DNA of 64,000 nucleotides from Protula sp. h YS-2021. Its lineage: Eukaryota; Annelida; Polychaeta; Sabellida; Serpulidae. Below, piece after piece: positions 1-11,640 of this stretch. Where the stretch lies: contig OX457026.1 of the NCBI GenBank assembly GCA_949752745.1, forward strand, positions 37,180,723-37,244,722, written 5' to 3'. The notes under the pieces were generated by a model. That model searched no databases. It worked only from the letters and a program-made list of their open reading frames with translations, and had not been told where the DNA came from. The position numbers were made by a program, and so were the translations under genes. The number at the start of each line of letters is the position of its first letter. Within the stretch, counting starts at the first letter, position 1.

Positions 1-639
1 AAATTTAGGGCCACAAAGCTAAAATCATGATAATTTAAATGAACGCTTTATTAAGCTTTACCCCGGCCATAAGGTACCTGACCATAATGTCCCTAGCGGT
101 GAGGTCGCCAAATGAATTTAGGACCAAAAAATGCCAAAAGCAAAAAAGTATGTTAAGCTTTACCATGTTTTGCATGCTTTAAAGGTAAAATTCAACTAGA
201 AAATGACAAACTGACAAAAACTATCGAAAAACTGCATTGGGCTTAGCAATTGTGGGATGTTTTGTCCGCACCACCTAGCATATGGCCATTTGTCGTGGCG
301 ACCTGCAACCTTGCACAGTGAAATATATGTATTGTAGACGTGCATCGTCGTATTCTTTTTGAAATCGATTAAAAAGTGATTGGAGGAGAATTTGGGACCG
401 AAATAAATCGTCCATTATAGAAGGTGTTCACTACTAGGAGGTCTTTACTAATGGAGGTTTTAATGTATATAATTTACCTTATACGGGGGATCCTGTCTCA
501 CTAAGACTGTAGTTTCGGGTCGTTTTAAAATATTTCGTAACCATTTTTTGTTTTTTTTTCTTCCACATTTTTATCGGATTACCTTCTAATTTTATATAAA
601 TGTTCATCAGGCCTTCTTCTCTTGAAAGCTTTACTTTTT
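1..639. other. AT-rich DNA, no gene seen
   Basis: No open frame with protein-like composition, no splice-bounded exon and no recognisable repeat end was found here. The last part, after about 600, grades into diverged family C repeat sequence. Confidence 0.4.
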
Positions 640-1130
640 GGCGATCCGTCAAAAGTTGACTAAATGAGGGGCTTCAAATTTTTTGGCTTCAAAATTTCAA
701 AATGGTTTTTAGCTAACAATTCTAATCGATATCCTTTTCAATTCTGCACAAGTGTTCTCCAGGTAGATCTCTCTTGAACAGTTACTATTTTGGTGAGCCG
801 CCTAAAATTGGCCAAATGGGGGGGGGGGGGGGCATTTTTTTGGTTGCCAATTTTCAAAATGCTTCTTTTCACGCAATCAGAAAAGTTTTTTTTAAAAGTC
901 GTATGCATGTTCTTTAAGTAAGCCTCTCTTGGCGGTCCGGCAAAAATTGGCAAAGGGTTGGGCTTTTTTAATTTACTGCCTTCCTATTTTCAAAATGTTT
1001 CTTTTTCCACCATTTAGACCATTTGGATCGGATTCCTTTCCAATTTATATATATTCCTTTCCGATTATTATCTAGGAAGGCCTCTCTGAAACAGATTACT
1101 TTTTTTGGCGATCCGCTGGAAATTGGTAAA
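640..1130 (-). repeat. Diverged family C tandem-core element
   Basis: Two to three diverged units repeat the phrases 'tttttggcgatcc', 'aaatgggggg' and 'ttttcaaaatgctt'. The same phrases occur at 13430-13820 and 26470-27060 on the opposite strand and at 47440-48230 on this one. The unit contains 'ttggc...gccaa'-like dyads. A poly-G tract lies at about 820-832. No coding capacity is apparent, so this is a non-autonomous repeat or its relic. Confidence 0.6.
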
Positions 1131-1845
1131 ATTAGCCCAGTTTACATTTCACGCAAGCTGGGGTATGCCAATCGGCTTGAAGACGGCGTCCCTTCGTTAG
1201 TTAGTGAGTTAGTTGTTTCTAAAGTAAATTTTTCTTTTAAAATGCATCTCATACAATGTATCTCCTCTTCCTGCATAAGGTTTGTGCTTTTTAGTCGATC
1301 GGATGATTTTGAATTTTTTTGGAAATTTTTGAAGAAAATTTTTTAAAATGTATCTCCTCCTACATTTTGATCCGTTGTCATTTATTTTTGGTATGAGTCA
1401 CTCCTAACGGTCGTGCATACGGCTTGTGCTTTGATAGTCGATCAGACAATTTTTGTATTTTTGGGAAAGTTTCGAAGAAAACATTTCAAAAATTATTCAA
1501 AGCGCATCTCCTCCCACATATTTGATCTGTTTTCATATATTTTTTAATGAGGCATTCTTAAGAAGTTGTGCATAAGGCTTGTGCTTTTTAGTCGATCCAA
1601 CATTCTTGTATTTTTGGGAAATTTTTTAAATAAAATATTTCAAAATACATTTTTTCCTACAGTTTTAGTCCGATTTCATTTATTTTTAGTATGAGGCATT
1701 CCCAAGAGGTCCTGTATACGTCTTGTGCTTTTTGGTCAATCGGACAATTTGTGTACTTTGGGAGAATGTAAAAAATAAACTTCAAAATACCTTTCCTCCA
1801 GCAGTTTTTATCCGTTTTATTTTTGTTATGAGACATCCCTAGGTG
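1131..1845 (+). repeat. Family B tandem-core element (units of ~137-154 bp)
   Basis: The block opens with a degraded hairpin (CCCAG at 1136, GCTGGG at 1157) and a GTTA-type microsatellite (~1197-1217). Four or so tandem units follow, marked by 'tatgaggca'-like phrases at about 1391, 1545, 1689 and 1826. The same order of hairpin, GTTA repeat and tandem core occurs in reverse complement at 61065-61690. That makes it a defined dispersed element rather than local slippage. Confidence 0.75.
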
Positions 1846-2249
1846 GATCGGGATCTAAACTTGATCTGAACGTGTGCATGTCACTTTTTATTTTCGTCTT
1901 CGATTTCGTTTCCTTTGTTAAAACGCCATGTGAAAAGAGTGTAGCTTTGCAAGTAAATGCATTGCATTTAACGTACATCACAGAACACAGTTGCTGAGCT
2001 TTGTGCGAGCTCTCACTGCGTAAATAGATAACACGGCGTATGCCTGCTCAGTCAATAAAACCTTAAGCCAACAAAAACCAAACACTACTCGGTTTATAAG
2101 ACGTATTCAAGCTGTGTTGTTTGCAATATATTCTTCAAGAAATAACCCATTGAAGGGAGTATTTTTGCTTTTTAATTTTTGTCAAGTGTTTAACATGTCG
2201 CTTGCGAAATAAGGTTCTAGTTTTATATGTCATTAACTTGTGTTGAAAA
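1846..2249. other. No gene seen
   Basis: Unique-looking AT-rich sequence between family B and the GATA array. No credible coding frame or RNA gene is visible. Confidence 0.35.
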
Positions 2250-2285
2250 GATAGATAGATAGACAGACAGATAGATAGATAGATG

Positions 2286-2336
<51 letters not shown>

Positions 2337-2337
2337 G
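2250..2337. repeat. (GATA)n microsatellite
   Basis: About 22 tandem GATA units with a few GACA and GGATA interruptions. Confidence 0.97.
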
Positions 2338-2828
2338 TCTTTCAGATTGGACGCAACTGTCGTCGTCACTCTTTTAACAGTGGTGATTAGAGAACCATCA
2401 GTACGACGACGTTGTCCCTTATGACGGTCGATAATGTTTTTATTTTTTGTGCGTTACCGCCACAAACGACAACCTGCAAAGATGCTTTTCAGCTAGTGAA
2501 AAGTGCTACTCTTTTAGCCTTAAATTAGATGCAGAAGGTTCGAAAAGGTGCACTTTTTGCCACGTTAAAAATTGCGGCTCTTCTGAGCTTCTTGGATGAA
2601 CTTGATCTAAAATTTGTAATGTATTCCACTGTTTGCCTTTAACACATTTTGCAGAATTTCTACCTTGCCACTTTCTTCTAATATTATCCTATGTCTGTCA
2701 GTGGCTGTGAGGCTGAAAAGGTCTGAACGAGTATGCAAGTGTGCATAAATTTACGTAACTCTGGGTACGTCTGCGCTCTCCAGCCTCCCCCCCCCCCCCG
2801 GAGGGGGGAGGGTTATGCCAGGTTATCC
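2338..2828. other. No gene seen; short C/G tract
   Basis: No coding signal. A C-run followed by a G-run at about 2788-2812 forms a small GC-rich dyad just before the TIR element. Confidence 0.35.
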
Positions 2829-3253
2829 TACCCGAACACTCGCGTAACGTCTAAAATACATCTATACTAGATCGGCAATATCGGCAACTTCGTCGGCCGA
2901 TGTATCGGTTGCACATAGGATTAACTATGGCCCGACGCATAATAGATATAGCGGCTTCGTACATCGGATATACATCGGGCCGATATATCTTTAATGCGTC
3001 GGGCTACCGTCGGAAATATCCCTACAAATTCTTCGACGTCGGATACCAACCGTCGGCTATACGTCGGTTATACGTTTATATTCCGATGCATTTCCGACGA
3101 ACTTCCGATGATTTTTATACGTAAAAAAAATCGTTTCTAACCTTAACTGACCCATTGAACCTTTACCAACCATTCATAATTCACATATTCATACATACAC
3201 CATAGCATATCAATATACAACATAGCATATCTATATGTTGCAACTGAACACTA

Positions 3254-3325
3254 GTACTTACTCGGGTTTGAACCGGGGACCTCTTGCATCCTAGGCGCGG
3301 AACATACCTCTACTCCACGGCGGCT
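3254..3325 (-). pseudogene. tRNA-Pro(AGG)-like sequence (SINE head or tRNA pseudogene)
   Basis: Read on the minus strand, the stretch keeps the tRNA order: an A-box-like GTGGAGTAGAGG, an anticodon loop with CCTAGGAT (anticodon AGG), then GAGGTCCCCGGTTCAAACC (TpsiC/B box). The anticodon-loop and TpsiC parts closely resemble animal tRNA-Pro. The acceptor and anticodon stems do not pair well, so a working tRNA is unlikely. It sits inside the TIR element, so a SINE inserted there or was carried along. Confidence 0.55.
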
Positions 3326-3649
3326 GGGGCTAGTTTATTGAGGCAAATGATAATTTTCAAGTATATTCATAATGCTCCACTATTGATTCTTCATAATGTC
3401 CCGTACAAAACGTCAATCGATAAATTTCCGACGCCGAATAGGAAAATATGCGTTTTGTAGACGTATAAAAAATACGTGTAATATACGATTGCAATATCGG
3501 CATCTTTTTTCCGATGTATTTCCGACGTCGTTTATACATAGGAAAATATGCGTTTTATAGACGTTTAAAAAAATACGTATAATACGCGTTGGCAATATCG
3601 CCATATTTTTTACTACGCTGTGGAATATGTGGAGCACTCGTACACAACG

Positions 3650-3650
<1 letters not shown>

Positions 3651-3728
<78 letters not shown>
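3651..3728. repeat. (TA)n microsatellite
   Basis: About 39 uninterrupted TA dinucleotides inside the TIR element. Confidence 0.98.
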
Positions 3729-3731
<3 letters not shown>

Positions 3732-4788
3732 TTCATTTCAAGTTATGAGTGAAATACACACATTTAGAGATCCATTGGAAATCGGTATATTTCCGACGTT
3801 TCACCGACAAATATAACTATATGTATAATATACGTATATTTTTATACGCATATTACATGCTTGTAATATCTCAAATAAAAAAATTAGTTTTCGTCGGAAT
3901 TCGGTATATTTCCGACGTATAGCCGATGCAGTGATACATTTGTATATTATACGATTATTGTAATCCGTCGGTTATACGTCAGTAATATCTTTTTCAAAAA
4001 CAATTAAGTTTTGTTCCGTCGGAAGTACGTCTATGTCAGACGTTGGGCCAACATATACAAATATATGTATAATGTACGTATAACTAAATACATCGAATAT
4101 ACGTATGCAATATCCGTTTCATTTTTTTACCATTGGTCGGAAGTTAATCTATTTCCAACGTATAACCAATGCATAAAAATATATGTATAATATATGCATT
4201 GAGAAATACGTGTAATATATGAATAAAATATTTTTAGCAAAAAAAAAAAAAAAAAAAAATTCCCAATTGGTCGGAAATTCGTCGGAAAAAGATGTCGGCC
4301 CGATGAATATTTGCCAACATCTATTAAACTGAGGAAAATAATCATCGGGCCAACGTCGGTAACCGATGAACTTCCGACGAATGAAAAAAATGGAAATTCG
4401 ACTATTGCCAACCTATAACCGATGCATTACCGATGCATCGAAGCCGATGCCGACGTTTTCCGACCTAGTTTATACCGTTCCGACGTCGGCCCGACGTTAC
4501 GCGAGTGTTCGGGTACCCAGCCAATAACAAACTGAACTCACAGGTCGAGGAATCTGGGCACGACATCATTGCAGACTGGTTACTACGAAATGACAAAAAT
4601 GTAATCAAAACACGAATGGAGAGGCGGAGCTTTTCAGAAAAAAAAACATTTTGCCTAAAAGGGGAACAGATCTCGAGTCGTTGGTAGCAGGGAGAACGGG
4701 GAACCTATTTTATGCTGTCAAGCGAATGGAACCGCATTTTCTAGGGCCATGTCCAAAAACCTAGTCAGCTGGTCTTGTACCCTAAAAC

Positions 4789-4900
<112 letters not shown>

Positions 4901-5029
4901 CACGTTTATACATTTTATCTCTCAGCATTCATTTCACATGTTTTGTATTGTTACACTTCGGATTTGCCAAAATTTTAGCCGCAGTTGTGGCATGTTTTTT
5001 TTGTTTTTTTTTTACTTTGTCCGTGGAAC

Positions 5030-5379
5030 TAGTCAGAGGCCGTTAGGGCTATAAAGATGAAATTTGGATATGATAAACTTTAGTATGTCTAGTTGATCCT
5101 CCTGTACTTTTTCAAAAACTCGCTTAATTTTTCAATTAAAAAAACGACAAAACAAATTTGCGAAACAGGCGGCAAGAAGCAGTAGAACTGGCATGATATC
5201 AGCCTCGGTGTATTTATCGCCCAACTCTCAATGAAAGCTATCAGAGCAAGTGCAAGTTTAAGTTGGCTGAACCGTTTGGGTTTTTCCCATTTGCTAAAGA
5301 ATGATGAAATTTGGCTCACTGACAGAGGATGATTAGACGCAGTAAAATCCACATTTTTTAACCATGACCTTAGAGAACG
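5030..5379. repeat. Degenerate family D-like leader
   Basis: Phrases such as 'aggccgttagggctataaa' and 'gatgaaatttgg' match the family D units at 23250-23600. Period and identity are poor. This looks like the decayed edge of the D array that follows. Confidence 0.4.
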
Positions 5380-7200
5380 ATTGATATCCTCGGCCATGGT
5401 CAATATAAAAAACCGAAAGTTGACCATTATCTCAAAAACGATTAGAGACAGAGAGAGCGATTTTGAGCTTATTTTCAACCCTTTGGGCCTAAAAGACGAT
5501 ATGTAAGAGGTACCTCGGTAACCTTGACATCTTCGGACATGGTCAAAGTAAAAAACCGGAAGTGACCATTATCTCGAAAACGGTTAGAGACTGAGCGATT
5601 TTGAGCTTATTTTCGACCCTAAGGGTATAAGAGACCAATCGTAAGGGGTTCTTCAGTGACCTTGACCTCCTCGGACATGGTCAAAGTAAAAAACCGCAAG
5701 TGGGCCAATATCTCGTAAACGGTTATAAATAGAACCATTTTAAGCTTATTTTCAACTCTTTGGACCTTAAAGACCATATGTAAGAGGTGCCTGGGTGACC
5801 TTGACATGCTTGGCCATAGTCAAAATTAAAAACCGGAAGTGGGCCAATATCTCAAAAACGGTTAGAGATAGAACAATTTTAAGCTTATTTTCAACCCTTT
5901 GGACCTTAAAGACCATATGTGAAAGGTATTTCGGTGACCTTAACCTCCTAAGACATTGTCAAAGTAAAAAACAGGAAGTGGGCCATTATCTCGAAAACGG
6001 TTAGAGATAGAGCGATTTCGAGCTTATTTACGACTCTATGGGCCTAAAAGACGATATGTAAGAGCTACTCGCTGACATTGAACTCCTCGGCCATGGTCAA
6101 AGTAAAAAACCGGAAGTGGGTAAATATCTCGAAAACGGTTAGAGATAGAACGATTGTAAGCTTTTTTCAACTCTTTGGACCTTAAACACATAGGTAAGTG
6201 ATACCTCGTTGACCTTGACCTTCTCGGACATAGTCAAAGTAAAAAACCGGAAGTGGGCCATTATCTCAAAAACGGTTAAAGATTATTTTTTCACCCTTTT
6301 GGTATAAAAGACAATATGCAAGAGGTATCTCGGTGACCTTGACCTCCTCGGCCATGGTCAAATATAAATTCCTGACGCGGCCAATTATTTCGAAAAACGT
6401 TAGTGATAGAGCGATTTTGAACTTATTTTCGACCCTTTGGGGCTAGAAGACGCTATGTAAGAGGTGCCTCGGTGACCTTGACATCCTCGGACTTGGTCAA
6501 AATAAAACCGAAAGTTGACCATTATCTCGAAAACGGTTAGAGATAGAGCGATTTTGAGCTTAGTTTCGGCTCTTTGGGTATAAAAGGTGCTATGCAAAAG
6601 GTATCTCGGTGACTTTGAACTCCTCGGCCATAGTCAAAGTTAAAAATCGGAAGTGGGCCAATATCTAGAAAACGGTTGTAAGGTTATTTTCAACTCTTTG
6701 GACCTTAAAAACATATGTAAGAGGTATATCGGTGACCTTGACATCCTCATCCATGGTCAAAATCAAAAACCGGAAGTGGGCCATAGTTAGAGATGGAGCA
6801 ATTTTGAGCTTATTTTCGACCCTTTTGGCCCAAAAGATCATATGTAAGAGGTACCCCGGTGACCTTGACCTCCTCGGCCATGGTCAAACATAAATTCCTG
6901 ACGCGGCCCATTATCTCGAAAAACAGAGCGCTTTTGACCTTAAAAACATATGTAAGACCTCCTCGTACATAGTCAAAGCAAAAACTGGAAGCGGGCCATT
7001 ATCTCGAAAACGGTTATAAAAAGAACCATTGTAAGCTTATATTCATTTCTTTGGACCTTAAAGACCATGTGTAAAGTTACCTCGGTGACCTTTACATCCT
7101 CTTCCATGGTCAAGTTAAAAATTGGAAGTGGGCCATTATCTCAAAAACGGTTAGATATAGAGCGGTTTTGAGCTTATTTCTGACCCTTTGGGCCTAAAGG
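5380..7200 (+). repeat. Family D tandem array, ~137-bp units (about 12-13 copies)
   Basis: Units recur at near 137-bp steps. Each carries 'ggtgaccttgac', 'catggtcaaagtaaaaaacc', 'ggaagtgggcc', 'ttatctcgaaaacggtta', 'gagcttattttcgaccc' and 'aagacnatatgtaagagg'. The GACCTTGAC core is seen at about 5523, 5659, 5799, 5937, 6074, 6211, 6337, 6475, 6612, 6735, 6863 and 7087. Some late units are shortened. The same modules reappear at 22960-23830 and 24850-25420. No protein is encoded: open frames in the block are repeat translations. Confidence 0.9.
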
Positions 7201-7990
7201 ATGGCATTTCACAGCAGAGACATTTTATACTACAGTTAAAAATCATAGCATTGATGGTTTATATCATGGATACAGGTAATACCAGAGGTGATTTATAGCA
7301 CGGGTGAAAAGACACAATATGGAAGTTTTACACTGCTAATTATAAAATTTTCTACCTTAGAATTAGAGTTAGTGTGTTTGAAATGGGCCCCGAAGATTTA
7401 TGGTGACAATTGTAAGATCCTGTCGCCCAGGAATGTCCTGACGGCGCACAAGTAGAAATTATTTTCCTCGGCAGAGTAGCCAAAAACTTGTGGATGGATG
7501 TCATTCGAATCAGCGCACTAGAGTCATTGCCTGAGCCACTAAAATGAATCAATATCTCGAGGGAGCGCAACTTGAGGTTAGACAGGGTCCCCATACTGTC
7601 CATTACTACAGGTACATATGAAATGTAGTCACTACAATTTCACGTTGAACACCATGGAGAAGCACTGAAGATAATCTGTTTCCGATATCTAGTGATGTTG
7701 AACGTGAACCATGGCACTGAATCATGGAATATTAACTTCCGATACCTAGTGATACTGAGCCTGAATTATGGAATATATACCATTGATACAATACCTAACG
7801 AAGTTGTAAGAAAGATACTGAACCATGAAATATTACATGTTTACATCTCATCATATGCCTGACGAAACTGCAAGAAAAAGCTAAATCAGGGATCATTTAG
7901 CTACCCACATTAAATCAAGAATGTCCACCTGGTTGTGTTGGCATACAGTCACTAGAACGGCCTAATGCACAATTGTATTTCATGACACCG
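7201..7990. other. AT-rich spacer with weak short repeats
   Basis: At about 7640-7850 the phrases 'gatacctagtgatactga' and 'gaatcatggaatatta' recur at ~60-bp steps, a weak diverged tandem repeat. A minus-strand open frame at 7352-7603 (83 codons) has no feature I recognise. It lies just downstream of the CILP-like remnant and could be part of it, but nothing in it supports that. Confidence 0.35.
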
Positions 7991-8046
7991 GTGTTAAACC
8001 GCGTGGGGTTATCATCACGGTAGTCTGCACCACAACTGTCGGCTCT

Positions 8047-9790
8047 TCACACCGCCTCAGCCATCTGCCTCGCCTGGTCGCGATCTTCTCGGATTAGAGT
8101 ACAATATATACCGTATTCCGGACTGTAAAGCTCGCCGAGCTCTATTTCCATGGAGAAACTGGTTTCACCTGCCGAGACTTGCCCTCCGCGTTGGCTTCGT
8201 CTATGATGCAGTACGCCTGACTATTTCCTTGCATGGGAAAAGTTCTGAAAACGAGCTAATCCTGTGCAGTCCATAGATTTCTGACATAGTCACTGACCGC
8301 TCAAGCCCACCTTGTTTCTATACACGTGGCCACTCTGTAGGTGTAGTTCTCGGAGTTCTCAAAATTTCCAACTTCTGCACTGACTTGAAAGTAGTGATCA
8401 TTTTTATGGTTTCGGACAAGGATTTTATCACAACATACAGATTACTGTGTGTGTGAAGTAAACCAAGCCATGACGTTATCATGTCTCGCCTCAATATTGC
8501 ATCATGTTTGACCTTTCACCTAGCCTGCCTTTGACCTTGGCCTGGTTGCTGCATGTCTCACTATACGCCCATTTCTTGAGATTATTCTCTAAACCAGTCC
8601 AGTCATAAAGCACTTCATCCAATCAAACAACGAATCAACTGCTTCTGTTCAATACCTGTATCTGGATCTTGAATCATTTTCTATTTGTAAGCCAGACGAC
8701 TTATTAACTCTGGTTCAAGGCCATTTTGCTCTGAGAGAACACCTGTGCTGTCACAGTGCGCCGTTAGATCATCCTTCTAAACCATGATGTTCCTCTTGTC
8801 CCACCTGGATACGCGTCGATATTGACTTTAGCACACGGATGAATATCCTTCTACATTCGGGTAATCATCATCTGACCAAGTTATTTCCCTGGATAAATTG
8901 AATAAATGATTACCCGGATCAGTATCTACTTCTATTAAAACCACCGGCTCTACATCATCAGTGTTTTCAAAGCTATCAAATTTATCATTGTCAAAAACAC
9001 ACAGTTTAGCGTGACATGCGATTTCTTAGTCAAAATTATAGTAGTAATCACATATATATATAAAGTCATCTAGGTCAATGGAAATGAAATAACCAGGCTT
9101 ATAGCCTTGTTATGCATGGTACGTCGTGCTGTTTGCTACATCAGCGACAAACCTCCATTGACTGTTTGCTGGATTAAGGCTCCATAGTTTCAATTTTGAG
9201 CTAATATTAAGACAACTTGAGACAAAATCCGTAATAAATGCTATAGAAACACCATCACATTTGCACCTGAGAGTTTCGCTGGTAACGGTTTTAAAGTCCA
9301 CAAAAACCATACCAAGTGAGATAAGTAGCTGGGTTTCCCCTTGACCGTCCTTGAAGGCCAGGTCACTGGGACTATTCAACATACTTGTCCTATTTCTAGG
9401 ATCAAGCGAGTCCACAGATGCCGGAATAGAACCGGAAAACAAAGACCCATCACTTAAATAAAACCGGTCGGCTGGGATGTAAATTTCGCCAAATGACACT
9501 TCTTGGCTATCGTCTTTTAGCTCAAGTACATTAGATGTCGTTGAATCAATTGACTCAGCCGGGTGTTTCATTAATAACACTATTGTGCTGTAATAAATAT
9601 TGAGCTTTACACGTTTAAAAGATAATCGTTTAATTCCTGGTACATAATTCCAAAAACGCGCATCCTTCAAGTGTAATAAAAATACTTTCTGTATTAACAG
9701 GAACAAACAGCTTAAAATGACCAGCATTATTTGCTGTTTCTATGCCAAAACATAATAATAATAATAATAATAACAGGGCCAGGAGCGTCA
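8047..9790 (-). pseudogene. CILP-like extracellular matrix protein, C-terminal half, broken
   Basis: Reading the minus strand from 9790 down, fragments match the C-terminal half of the cartilage intermediate layer protein family in order. First comes a carboxypeptidase-regulatory-like strand (FKLFVPVNTESIFITL). Next is the conserved block IPADRFYLSDG, LDPRNRTSML, LGMVFVDF, LKLWSLNP (9110-9670). Then FDNDKFDSFENTDDVEP to WSDDDYP followed by C-AKVNIDAY (8837-8985), a segment with VATCIETR (~8310-8400), and last YGIYCTLIREDRDQA (8047-8200). CILPs are secreted matrix glycoproteins. Damage: a 1-nt frameshift near 9676, a stop at 9110, most of the ~130 residues before the next block missing or unrecognisable, frameshifts near 8840 and 8205, and a stop near 8305. 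A gene with unrecognised introns is the alternative, but the in-exon shifts argue for a pseudogene. Confidence 0.72.
9750..9773. repeat. (TAA)n tract
   Basis: Eight TAA/AAT trinucleotides. On the minus strand they form a Leu-rich run just before the CILP-like segment, possibly lying over an intron end (GGCATAG followed by coding-like sequence). Confidence 0.85.
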
Positions 9791-9849
9791 TTGAGCAAGC
9801 AGTAGGTATTGAATAGCATCTATTCATTAAGGCTCTGCAAAGTATCACA

Positions 9850-11170
9850 ACAATTCTTATTCTCGGTAAGGGGAGGTGGTGACGTGGTCTGTGGCGGAAT
9901 TCTTAGTAGTAGAACTACTGGCTTGTACAATATCAATGGCACCAGTGGCGTTACTAGACTATAGTGCTTGAGATTACTAAAACCAACACCCCTACCAACT
10001 GGGCGATAATGCGGACTACTGAACTTTAGCCCGGGGTTTTTGACGTGGACTTTTAATTACCTGGCTGGGGACATTTTCCTTTGGAGTACGTCTGTGATTG
10101 TTCATCAGATCCCTGACATGAGTGTTGCTCTGCTGGGTTATCCGTGCACTCCCTGCTCCTATGCTGGTAGCCTCTGTCACAAATCACTGAGCAGTCCAAC
10201 TCTTATAACCAGCAAAGAGCGGAGCTAGAGTCACATGACGTCAGAATTTAGCGGTCTTTTCTAATGTAGATTTAAATTGGGAATGGGCCCATTTCATTAA
10301 TTTTTCATGTTAATTCTTGCGTCATTTTACCACTTCAATTTATTTCTCTATCTTTTCATATTTTAGAAGAGGTTTAAAATGTAAAAGAGTGTAAATTGGT
10401 ATTACACATTCAGTTCCATTTTAATCCCAGCTTCATATGTTAAATTAACACCACCAGGTAGTTAATAGGATGAGCAATCACTAAAGTAATTTAACTCTTA
10501 AAGTATGCTGAGGTCCTATTGTAACATTACAATTAACGTTAATTAAAGATGCGTCAAAGTGACATTCAATCTCCGGCTTATTCAGGTACTTAGGTATTTG
10601 TGTCAACATCTGGGGAGTGCCTAAATGCAATTAACCCGTAGTTCTTTAAGGTTAGCGCAACCAATGGCATTTTGTGAGTAACGCGTGACACGCTTCTATT
10701 GGTCCGCAGTCGAGTGATCATTCGTGCGTCAACTTTGGTGTCACCCTCTTCCCCTATTAAAAGTCGTGTTTTACCCTCAAAATTCAGTCTGAGTTTCACT
10801 CAACCACCAGTTAGGAACTACCAACAACTGTGATTTTTGCAATAAAAAGGATTCTAAGATTTCGTCGAATTAGGATTTAAAGGACTTCGCTTTCCAGTCC
10901 TAAACGGACAATTTATTAAATTGATACATATATTCGGGACGTCAGGTTAGTAACCAGTTTAAGGTAAAATGACCAAATTTATAGCGTAACTATTTAAGAA
11001 TTTTATTACGAAGTGGAGAAAGATTGTTCAGTTATTGAATCGTGTAATAAATGTAAGAATAAAGAGTAAATGGGAATAAATAAATAAACGAATGACATCT
11101 TGATTCAAATTAAATTAAAGTCTTTTACTTAGTCTGCGCCTCGAGTACCTAGTGTTGGCAGACGCTTACG
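9850..11170. other. No gene seen
   Basis: Mixed unique sequence without a credible exon chain. Open frames here (such as 10040-10228 and 10590-10799) show no domain, no repeat-free coding bias I can defend, and no splice context. Confidence 0.35.
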
Positions 11171-11196
11171 GTGTTACGTCACGCACTTGGTCCGAT

Positions 11197-11208
11197 TGCG
11201 CATGCGCA
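11197..11208. promoter_or_regulatory. Perfect NRF1-type palindrome
   Basis: The 12-mer TGCGCATGCGCA is the classical NRF1 palindrome found in many animal promoters. There is no CpG island or gene start beside it that I can identify, so function is only possible. Confidence 0.25.
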
Positions 11209-11249
11209 TGAATTTTATGTCCCCACATTCGGGCATGAAATATTCGCAC

Positions 11250-11640
11250 CACATTGCTCAATTTTTAGCTCACATAATGTTTTCAAATCTGAACCTGTAA
11301 AAGTAGTGTTATTGCACAAGCAGGGGGTGGGGCTGGCGTCAAATGAAGACATTGCGTGGCGCACAAAATAACATGAAATTGCTCATTAATTAAAGGACAC
11401 AACATTTTCGAATATGAGTCTGTGAGAGTAGTATTATTGTACAAAGAAGGGACGCATCTAGCCTCCAATGACATCATCGCTTGGCACATATTATTAAATC
11501 AAAATGCACAATGATCAGGCTATATAACATTATCAGATTTGATTCTGCACGGCTACTATTTGATCAAGAGAGCGTGGAGCTCAAATGACGGCAAGGCAGT
11601 ATGACATCATAACTTTTACACACTGTCACATTAAGTAGAT
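11250..11640. repeat. Diverged tandem repeat, ~125-bp unit, three copies
   Basis: The phrases 'ttttcaaatctga', 'agtagtnttattg', 'aatgacatcat' and 'tggcacat' recur in order three times. Copies differ by indels. No end motif or coding capacity is apparent. Confidence 0.6.

Larger units (their letters stand above)
2831..4513. mobile_element. 1.68-kb TIR element with 21-bp perfect inverted ends
   Basis: The left end (2831-2851, beginning CCCGAACACTCGCG) and right end (4493-4513, ending CGCGAGTGTTCGGG) are perfect inverted repeats. Both are flanked by TA (2829-2830 and 4514-4515), as expected for a TA target duplication. The inside is full of CCGACGT, CGTCGG and ATCGGC motifs arranged in ~80-90-bp diverged repeats, some on each strand. 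It also holds a (TA)n tract and a tRNA-like fragment. No transposase is present, so it is non-autonomous. TA targets are typical of Tc1/mariner/pogo-type transposases, but the parent family is unknown. Confidence 0.8.

Noticed and set aside
3254..3325. Functional tRNA-Pro gene
   Set aside because: The stems do not pair and the copy lies in a transposable element.
3413..3736. Frames with long alternating Ile-Tyr runs (also at 4749-5054 and 24301-24504)
   Set aside because: They are translations of (TA)n microsatellites with no support outside the tract.
9750..9848. Leu-rich minus-strand segment as a signal peptide of the CILP-like protein
   Set aside because: The Leu run comes from a (TAA)n tract, and the match is to the C-terminal half of the family, so a signal peptide is not expected here.
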